A model generated the notes under the pieces. It had not been told where the DNA came from, did no database searches, and saw only the letters and a program-made list of their open reading frames with translations. Made by a program: the position numbers and the translations under genes. DNA of 12,210 bases from JAYOFM01 sp038117225 (GTDB lineage Bacteria > Pseudomonadota > Alphaproteobacteria > Rhodospirillales > Casp-alpha2), in the NCBI GenBank assembly GCA_038117225.1, contig JAYOFM010000109.1, positions 1 through 12,210 on the forward strand, written 5' to 3'. Positions 6,692 through 12,210 of the stretch are shown in pieces. Numbering within the stretch: position 1 is the first letter of the stretch; each line of letters starts with the position of its first letter.

Positions 6692-6732
6692 GAGGTCGCA
6701 AATTGGCTGCTATCGAGGCCGCGCGTTGAATC

Positions 6733-7797
6733 TCACGCCTGGGCAATACCACCCCGGTAGGCGCCCGCGCCGACATCGCCCCAAAGCACGGCGTGCTCTT
6801 CCGGTAGCGCGCGGCTGTTCGGCATGGCGAGCCATAGGCGCAACAAGAGCCGTCCGCCTATGCGATCGACGTCCGAATCATCCTCAAACGCCGTGCGGGC
6901 GTGGTAGATGACATGATTGTTGAGGAACTGCATATCGCCCGGACGAAATCGCATTTCGAAACTCAGTTCGTTCGCCACGTCGTGCAGTGTGTCGACGGCG
7001 CGCCACTGGTCATTGGTCATTCGCGGCACATGGGCGAGTTCCTGCGCCGCTTCGACATAGGTGCGTGAATAATGAGAAGAAAAACGTCCGTTATGTTGAC
7101 CAAAGACCGGAAGAGCGTAGATTTTCGTCTCTCCACCATGTTCCTCGCCGAGGCGTGAGCGGTACAGCGGTTCATAGAGAATATCAAACAGGTCGGGATG
7201 GCGTTGTCTGATGGCGTTGTGCACAGCTGGTGCGCTCACCACTTGACTGATGCCGCCCTTTGTCGCCTGACGCACGCACATCAACCCGACCACGTCACAG
7301 CGATCGGTGTGAAAACGCAGCGGGCCACTCGATAGAGTACGCGCCTTCGACGAAGTGAACGTTGAACCATCACGAGCCGTCAAGCGGTGGCCGAGACGGC
7401 TGTCGGTATCTTCCCGTGTGTCTTGAATTTCACGCATGAGCAGGCCATGGCAATCTTGAAAGACTGGCCGGCCGAGATTAAGGCCTATGCCGAACCACAA
7501 TGTACGCAGCGCGTCGGGCGCGTAATTCGCCACCGGCAGCCCTGAAATCAACGCGAGCCCACGACCGTTTTCCAATTCCTCGGCAGCGGCCGCTAGCTTG
7601 TCAGAAAGTCCGGGCAACGGAAAATCGACAGCACGCATTTCAGGCCACGATTTGTCCATCTGGGTGAAAGCCGTCAAAGCGGAATCGATCTCAGCGATTT
7701 CATTGGCCTCAAGAGGAAAGCGCCAACGCCCCTCATCCTTGACGGCGTCCCCGCTCCAAACGCAATCGCCTTCAATCGCCAGTTCGCGGCACATCAT
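6733..7797 (-). CDS. TauD/TfdA-family Fe(II)/2-oxoglutarate dioxygenase, substrate unknown
   Basis: This cytoplasmic, non-haem iron oxygenase of the TauD/TfdA family would couple decarboxylation of 2-oxoglutarate to hydroxylation of an organic substrate. The 354-residue protein shows the facial triad: RFHTDRCD (161-168) gives His163 and Asp165, and NNHVIYHAR (293-301) gives the distal His299. The 2OG-binding arginine lies in GGRLLLRLW (Arg316 or Arg320). The N-terminal 60 residues include a WPEMR segment (51-55) before the catalytic fold. The substrate cannot be told from sequence; taurine, gamma-butyrobetaine and other small molecules are all possible. The gene opens with ATGATG (7797 and 7794). 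GAGG lies 4 nt before the first and 7 nt before the second, so 7794 may be the true start. No transport or sulfonate genes are adjacent, so the neighbours give no hint of function. Confidence 0.85.
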   Translation of the reverse strand: MMCRELAIEGDCVWSGDAVKDEGRWRFPLEANEIAEIDSALTAFTQMDKSWPEMRAVDFPLPGLSDKLAAAAEELENGRGLALISGLPVANYAPDALRTLWFGIGLNLGRPVFQDCHGLLMREIQDTREDTDSRLGHRLTARDGSTFTSSKARTLSSGPLRFHTDRCDVVGLMCVRQATKGGISQVVSAPAVHNAIRQRHPDLFDILYEPLYRSRLGEEHGGETKIYALPVFGQHNGRFSSHYSRTYVEAAQELAHVPRMTNDQWRAVDTLHDVANELSFEMRFRPGDMQFLNNHVIYHARTAFEDDSDVDRIGGRLLLRLWLAMPNSRALPEEHAVLWGDVGAGAYRGGIAQA

Positions 7798-7836
7798 TCA
7801 ACCTCGGCCTATCGGGGCTACCTTGTCGCGGGCATC

Positions 7837-7865
7837 ATTATACAAATTATGCGCGAAAAAGTCAG
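7837..7865 (-). promoter_or_regulatory. Sigma70-type promoter for the dioxygenase gene
   Basis: A perfect TATAAT (-10; 7842-7837) lies 17 nt downstream of CTGACT (-35; 7865-7860, four of six matches to TTGACA), on the minus strand. The -35 overlaps the dnaE TGA stop codon. Transcription would start near 7830, leaving an untranslated leader of about 33 nt that includes the GAGG site. No intrinsic terminator is seen after dnaE, so read-through may also contribute. Confidence 0.6.
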
Positions 7866-10800
7866 ATTTCGACCACATCCAGAACGCCGGGAAGTGTACG
7901 CGCCTCAGTCAAAATGGCCGGTGTGATGGTATAGGTGGTGCTGAGTTCCATGGCCACCTCCGTCGATGGATCGGGCCGCGCCACCACCTCCACGCGGCCA
8001 CGTCCCCTGCCCTCGCGGTCGAGAATTTGCTGCAGTGCCGGTAACGGTGCCGACGTCGCCACAATGATGCGTAATCCGGATGCCGCGTTGGCGACAGCCA
8101 GCTCGATCGGTTCCAGTCCTTGGGCGAGAAACTTGATGGTATCGCCGTCCAATTGAGCCGTGGCGCGAATGAGCACCGAGGTCCCGATTTCCAGGAACTC
8201 ACGGGCGTCAGACAGCACCTCGGAAAATGCAGTCACCTCAAAGACGCCGCTTGAATCGGAAAACTGCAGAAATGCATAGCGGTTGCCGCGCGCAGATGTA
8301 CGTTCCTTCTTGGCGATCAGCGTGCCGGCGAGCTTAACCGCGCCCTCGCGGGTTGCCGCGAGCGCTGAGGCCGACGAAACCACCTTGATTCGCTCAAGGC
8401 TCTTGGCAAAGGCGTCCAACGGATGGGCCGACAGATAGAACCCAACCGCCTCGAATTCATTGCGTAGCTTCTCCATACTCGGCCAGTCCGCCACATCGGG
8501 CAGAACGATGGTGTTGGCGGAACTATCCGCTACCTCGGCCGCACCGCCGAACAGCCCCATTTGGTTGGAATTGCGATCCTGGCTGGCTAACGTGGCGTGA
8601 CGCAACACAGTTTCGGCCCCCTCGTAGGTCCTTCGCCGGTTGGCCTCCATGCCGTCGAAGGCACCGGCGCGGACGAGGTTTTCGAAGGCACGTTTGTTGA
8701 TCTGCTGCGGATCGATGCGGCGGGTGAAATCGGCAAGGCTCTCGAACCGACCGCCTTCTTCGCGTGCCGCGACGAGTGCAGCCATGGCGCCGCCGCCCAC
8801 GTTCTTGACAGCTGCCAGAGCGTAACGGATGGCACCGCCCTCGACCGAGAATGCAATCTGAGATCGATTGATGTCGGGCGGCAGAACGGGGATGCCGAGG
8901 CGGTCCAGTTCCTGTCGAAAAACATTCAGCTTGTCAGTGTTGTGCATGTCCAGCGTCATAGACGCAGCCATAAATTCAAGCGGATGATTGGCCTTCATGT
9001 AGGCGGTTTGATACGCCACCAGGGCATAGGCCGCCGCGTGCGATTTGTTGAAACCGTAACCGGCAAACTTGGCTACTTGATCAAAGATTTCCGACGCCTT
9101 GGTTTCCGGGACGTTTCGGGCAACGGCGCCATCGACGAAGACTTGGCGCTGCTCATCCATTTCCGCCTGGATCTTCTTGCCCATGGCGCGGCGCAGCAGA
9201 TCAGCGGTGCCAAGCGAATAGCCCGACAATTCCTGCGCGATCTGCATCACCTGTTCCTGGTAAATCATGATGCCGAAAGTCTCGGCCAGAATGGGCTCCA
9301 GGGTGGGGTAGAGATAATCCGGCTCTTCCTGGCCATGCTTGCGCGCGATATAGGACGGAATGTTGTCCATGGGGCCGGGACGATAGAGAGCGACGATAGC
9401 AATGATGTCCTCGAAGGTGTCGGGCCGCATGCCCTTGAGAACAGAAACCATGCCGGAACTTTCCAACTGAAACACACCGGTCGTCTCGCCACGCGCGATC
9501 ATGGCGTAGGTCGGCGCGTCGTCGAGCGGCAAGTTGGCGATATCCACATTGCCCCCGCGCTCGTGCACCAGTTTCTCCGCCATGGCCAATACCGTCAGCG
9601 TCTTGAGACCCAGGAAGTCGAACTTCACCAGACCGGCTTTTTCGACGAACTTCATGTTGAAGCCCGATACCGGCATGTCGGAACGGGGATCCCGGTAGAG
9701 CGGGATCAGTTGTTCCAGAGGTCGGTCACCGATAACGACGCCGGCGGCGTGGGTCGACGCGTGGCGATAGAGCCCTTCGAGTTTCAGAGAGATTTCGATT
9801 TGCCGGGCGACCAGCGGGTCATCGGCGATCATGCTTTTCAGTTGCGCCTCGCCGGCGATCGCCTGGCTGAGGGTCACCGGATTTGCAGGGTTGTTGGGCA
9901 CAAGTTTGCAAATCTTGTCGACATACCCGTAGGGCATTTCCAAGACCCGGCCGACATCGCGCAGAACGGCTCGGGCCTGAAGTTTTCCGAAGGTGATGAT
10001 CTGGGCGACGTGATCGCGTCCGTATTTTCCCTGTACATATCGGATCACCTCATCGCGGCGATCCTGGCAGAAATCGATGTCGAAATCCGGCATCGACACG
10101 CGCTCCGGGTTCAAAAATCGCTCAAATAGCAAGCCCCAACGCAAGGGGTCGAGATCGGTGATCGTCAGTGCCCAGGCAACCACCGACCCGGCGCCGGAGC
10201 CACGCCCAGGTCCCACGGGAATTCCTTTGCGTTTGGCCCATTGAATGAAGTCGGCGACGATCAGAAAATAACCTGGAAAACCCATCTCATTAATCACGGA
10301 GAGCTCAAAATCGAGGCGTTCCCGGTATGGTTTTGCGGCTGCGTCGCGCGCCTCGTCATCGGTCATGGATTCAGTCCAGATCTGCGTTTGGAGACGATGA
10401 TCGAGACCTTCGATCGCCTGGCGGCGCAGTTCGTCGGCTTCGCTCATGCCGTCGCCGCAATCATAGGGCGGCAAAATGGGTGCGATGCCCTTGACCATGA
10501 ATGCGGCCCGTTGGGCCACCACCAAGGTGTTGTCGATGGCTTCCGGTAGATCGGCGAACAGGGCCCGCATTTCAGCCGCCGATTTTAAATAGTGGTCGGC
10601 GGTTAGCCGGCGTCGTTCGTCCTGGCTTACCAACGTGCCTTCGGCAATGCAGATCAGCGCATCATGGGCTTCGTGAAAATCGGGCGTGGAGAAGAACGCC
10701 TCGTTGGTCGCGACTAGCGGCAAATCGTATTTGTCGGCAAGGTCGATGAAGGCAGCTTCCGTCATCCGTTCGGCGTCGAGTCCGTGACGCTGAAGTTCCA

Positions 10801-11344
10801 CGTATAACCGTTCGGGAAAAGCCGCCATCAAACGGGACATTAGTGCTTCCGCAGCTTCCGATTGGCCGTGCTGCAGAAGCTGGCCCACGGGACCAGAGGC
10901 GCCGCCCGTCAGGCACAACAAACCCTCGCCGTGCGCCGCCAGATCGCCCAGGCCGACCATCGGGTCGGTGGGTGCGTCCTCGTCGCCAAGATAGGCTTTC
11001 GCCAAAAGCTTCAACAGATTGCGATAACCAACATCGTTCTGGGCAAGCAGAACCAGCGGATCCGCGTCGGGCGTCATGTTGGCTGCGGCGCCGGGGCGCA
11101 CGGCGGCTTCGTCCACGCTGTCGCGCGCGACAGCCAACTGACAACCAATGATCGGCTGTACGCCCTTTTCAGCCGCCGCGGCGGAAAATTCAAGCGCGCC
11201 AAACAGGTTATTAGTGTCCGTCACGGCGACTGCCGGCATGCGAAGTTCAGCGGCGAGCGAGACGAGTTCCTTGATCGGCAACGCCCCTTCGGAGAGCGAG
11301 TAGGCCGAGTGAACGCGGAGGTGCACGAAATCAGCGTGAGCCAT
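7862..11344 (-). CDS. dnaE: DNA polymerase III alpha subunit (replicative polymerase)
   Basis: DnaE is the catalytic C-family polymerase of the chromosomal replisome. The 1160-residue product equals the E. coli length. In order it has an N-terminal PHP domain (HLRVHSAYS, 8-16); polymerase palm motifs GPGRGSGAGS (378-387) and PDFDIDFC (419-426) with catalytic Asp422 and Asp424; and KFDFLGLKT (574-582) with the third aspartate, Asp576. Finger and beta-binding-region motifs follow (YRPGPMDNIPSYI, MIYQEQVMQIA, FNKSHAAAYALVAYQ). An OB-fold region begins VKLAGTLIAKKERTSARGNRYA. PHP motif I has LRVH instead of HxH, as in E. coli, so this PHP domain probably lacks proofreading activity and relies on a separate epsilon subunit. 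The ATG at 11344 gives the usual ADFVHLRVHS start; ATG 11356 and GTG 11383 are alternatives. Its ribosome binding site is weak. Confidence 0.97.
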   Translation of the reverse strand: MAHADFVHLRVHSAYSLSEGALPIKELVSLAAELRMPAVAVTDTNNLFGALEFSAAAAEKGVQPIIGCQLAVARDSVDEAAVRPGAAANMTPDADPLVLLAQNDVGYRNLLKLLAKAYLGDEDAPTDPMVGLGDLAAHGEGLLCLTGGASGPVGQLLQHGQSEAAEALMSRLMAAFPERLYVELQRHGLDAERMTEAAFIDLADKYDLPLVATNEAFFSTPDFHEAHDALICIAEGTLVSQDERRRLTADHYLKSAAEMRALFADLPEAIDNTLVVAQRAAFMVKGIAPILPPYDCGDGMSEADELRRQAIEGLDHRLQTQIWTESMTDDEARDAAAKPYRERLDFELSVINEMGFPGYFLIVADFIQWAKRKGIPVGPGRGSGAGSVVAWALTITDLDPLRWGLLFERFLNPERVSMPDFDIDFCQDRRDEVIRYVQGKYGRDHVAQIITFGKLQARAVLRDVGRVLEMPYGYVDKICKLVPNNPANPVTLSQAIAGEAQLKSMIADDPLVARQIEISLKLEGLYRHASTHAAGVVIGDRPLEQLIPLYRDPRSDMPVSGFNMKFVEKAGLVKFDFLGLKTLTVLAMAEKLVHERGGNVDIANLPLDDAPTYAMIARGETTGVFQLESSGMVSVLKGMRPDTFEDIIAIVALYRPGPMDNIPSYIARKHGQEEPDYLYPTLEPILAETFGIMIYQEQVMQIAQELSGYSLGTADLLRRAMGKKIQAEMDEQRQVFVDGAVARNVPETKASEIFDQVAKFAGYGFNKSHAAAYALVAYQTAYMKANHPLEFMAASMTLDMHNTDKLNVFRQELDRLGIPVLPPDINRSQIAFSVEGGAIRYALAAVKNVGGGAMAALVAAREEGGRFESLADFTRRIDPQQINKRAFENLVRAGAFDGMEANRRRTYEGAETVLRHATLASQDRNSNQMGLFGGAAEVADSSANTIVLPDVADWPSMEKLRNEFEAVGFYLSAHPLDAFAKSLERIKVVSSASALAATREGAVKLAGTLIAKKERTSARGNRYAFLQFSDSSGVFEVTAFSEVLSDAREFLEIGTSVLIRATAQLDGDTIKFLAQGLEPIELAVANAASGLRIIVATSAPLPALQQILDREGRGRGRVEVVARPDPSTEVAMELSTTYTITPAILTEARTLPGVLDVVEI

Positions 11345-11404
11345 GGCGGAGAGCATTCCACACGTGGCATCAGATGTCACCACATGTTGGGGTTTTCCAC
11401 GGAT

Positions 11405-11413
11405 TTATCCACA
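11405..11413 (+). promoter_or_regulatory. Perfect DnaA box upstream of dnaE
   Basis: The plus strand reads TTATCCACA, the high-affinity DnaA box consensus, in the 93-bp spacer between lolD and dnaE, about 60 bp before the dnaE ATG. A second, degenerate copy, TTTTCCACG (7 of 9 matches), lies 12 bp away on the same strand at 11393-11401. DnaA is the replication initiator and also a transcription factor. A site here suggests replication-linked control of dnaE, which is inference. No clear -35/-10 pair was found in this spacer. Confidence 0.5.
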
Positions 11414-11437
11414 ACTTTTATGGCTCAAGGGGGCGAA

Positions 11438-12142
11438 CTAGACGAGCACCCCGTCTTCCAGTCGAACGGTCCGGTCCATGCGCGCCGCCAGCGCCGGATT
11501 GTGTGTGGCGACCAGGGCGGCCAACCCGGCGCCTCGCGCTAGACCGAGCATTACGTTAAACACCTCGTCGGCGGTCTTCGGGTCCAGATTGCCGGTCGGT
11601 TCGTCGGCAAGTAATAAATCCGGCGCCGTGGCGACGGCGCGGGCGACGGCGACACGTTGTTGTTCGCCGCCCGAAAGCCGTGCTGGTCGATGACTCTCGC
11701 GATCCGAAAGTCCCATCGTCGTGAGCAATTCACCGGCACGCTTGCGCGCTTCTCGCCAATTTAACCCCGCGATGATTTGCGGCACGATAATATTCTCGAT
11801 CGCGGTAAATTCCGGCAGTAGATGATGATATTGATAGACGAAGCCGAGGTGGTGTCGGCGGATCATGGTCCGATTATCATCATTAAGACCACTGCAGGCT
11901 TCGCCACAGATATCCACGTTGCCTGCGTCCGGTGTTTCCAGCAGGCCCGCAACATGCAGTAGGGTCGACTTTCCTGAACCGGAAGGCCCGACGAGCGCGA
12001 CGACCTCGCCGGCGCGAATGGTCAGGTCGACGCCGTTCAGAACGTGCAATTCCGTACGGCCCTGGCGAAACGTCCGTTTGATGCCGCTCAGGCGCAATGC
12101 TGGCGGCCCCGATGAGGCGAGCGTGTCGGCGGCGTCACTCAT
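11438..12142 (-). CDS. lolD: Lipoprotein-releasing ABC transporter ATP-binding protein
   Basis: LolD is the cytoplasmic ATPase of LolCDE, which extracts outer-membrane lipoproteins from the inner membrane and hands them to LolA. The 234-residue protein has every ABC motif: Walker A GPSGSGKST (52-60), Q-loop FVYQYHHLLPEF (101-112), signature LSGGEQQRVAVARA (156-169), Walker B LLLADE (176-181, catalytic Glu181) followed by PTGNLD, and the H-loop ATHN with His214. The YQYHHLLPEFTA Q-loop is typical of LolD and not of the related MacB or FtsE. The start codon lies in ATGAGTGA, an 8-bp overlap with the end of the upstream permease gene, so the two are translationally coupled. dnaE follows 93 bp downstream on the same strand. 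Confidence 0.95.
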   Translation of the reverse strand: MSDAADTLASSGPPALRLSGIKRTFRQGRTELHVLNGVDLTIRAGEVVALVGPSGSGKSTLLHVAGLLETPDAGNVDICGEACSGLNDDNRTMIRRHHLGFVYQYHHLLPEFTAIENIIVPQIIAGLNWREARKRAGELLTTMGLSDRESHRPARLSGGEQQRVAVARAVATAPDLLLADEPTGNLDPKTADEVFNVMLGLARGAGLAALVATHNPALAARMDRTVRLEDGVLV

Positions 12143-12210
12143 AGCGAAGGGCTTCAGCCGGATCGAGCCGCGCCGCCCGCCAGGACGGATACACAGTGGC
12201 GAGGAACGAA
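12135..12210 (-). CDS. Lipoprotein-releasing system permease LolC/LolE, C-terminal end (cut by the window edge)
   Basis: Only the last 24 codons and the TGA stop are in the window. They read FLATVYPSWRAARLDPAEAL followed by RYE, the characteristic C-terminus of LolC/LolE/FtsX-type permeases: the end of the last membrane helix, then the cytoplasmic PSWRAARLDPAEALRYE tail. Together with lolD immediately downstream, this marks the inner-membrane subunit of the lipoprotein-release transporter. In many alphaproteobacteria a single lolC-type gene precedes lolD, but from this fragment I cannot tell LolC from LolE. Confidence 0.9.
   Translation of the reverse strand, partial: SFLATVYPSWRAARLDPAEALRYE

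Noticed and set aside
8597..10129. 510-codon open frame on the plus strand, antisense to dnaE
   Set aside because: It lies wholly within the clearly real dnaE gene, its product is His/Arg/Asp-rich with no recognisable domain, and long antisense frames are expected in GC-rich coding DNA.
1..12210. Mobile element, CRISPR array, defence island or undescribed multi-gene system
   Set aside because: All sizeable genes are recognised core or family-assigned genes in a conserved order. No transposase, direct-repeat array, tRNA or attachment site was seen.

Overview
This window is ordinary core genome from a Gram-negative bacterium, most likely an alphaproteobacterium (Rhodospirillales-like, by inference). 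The order rpsB-tsf-pyrH-frr-uppS-cdsA-dxr-rseP, with dxr after cdsA instead of between frr and uppS as in E. coli, is the usual alphaproteobacterial order. The long Ala/acidic tail on ribosomal protein S2, the lolD-dnaE neighbourhood and the GC-rich coding sequence agree with this. A run of ten Ns inside uppS shows the source is a draft assembly or metagenome bin.

All supported genes are on the minus strand, so the biological reading order is from 12210 down to 1. First come the last 24 codons of a LolC/LolE-type permease, overlapping lolD (the ATPase of the lipoprotein-release ABC transporter). A 93-bp spacer holding a perfect DnaA box follows, then dnaE (replicative DNA polymerase III alpha subunit). 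A promoter overlapping the dnaE stop codon appears to drive an uncharacterised TauD/TfdA-type Fe(II)/2-oxoglutarate dioxygenase. Next is a probable 60-residue single-span membrane protein, possibly translated from a leaderless mRNA.

From about 6430 downward begins the second unit, which has a sigma70-like promoter and a structured leader in front of rpsB. It then runs through tsf (EF-Ts), pyrH (UMP kinase), frr (ribosome recycling factor), uppS (undecaprenyl-diphosphate synthase), cdsA (CDP-diglyceride synthase), dxr (DXP reductoisomerase) and the start of rseP (site-2 protease). This cluster joins translation factors to envelope biogenesis. Dxr feeds the MEP isoprenoid pathway, UppS turns isoprenoid units into the wall lipid carrier, CdsA makes the phospholipid precursor, and RseP acts in envelope-stress proteolysis. 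The uppS/cdsA and cdsA/dxr overlaps suggest translational coupling.

I do not see mobile elements, CRISPR arrays, tRNAs or rRNAs, and I found no undescribed multi-gene system. The points most worth a second look are the assembly gap in uppS, whose flanks overlap by four bases and restore the frame when joined; the DnaA box upstream of dnaE; the rpsB leader; the tsf-pyrH hairpin; and the small membrane protein.
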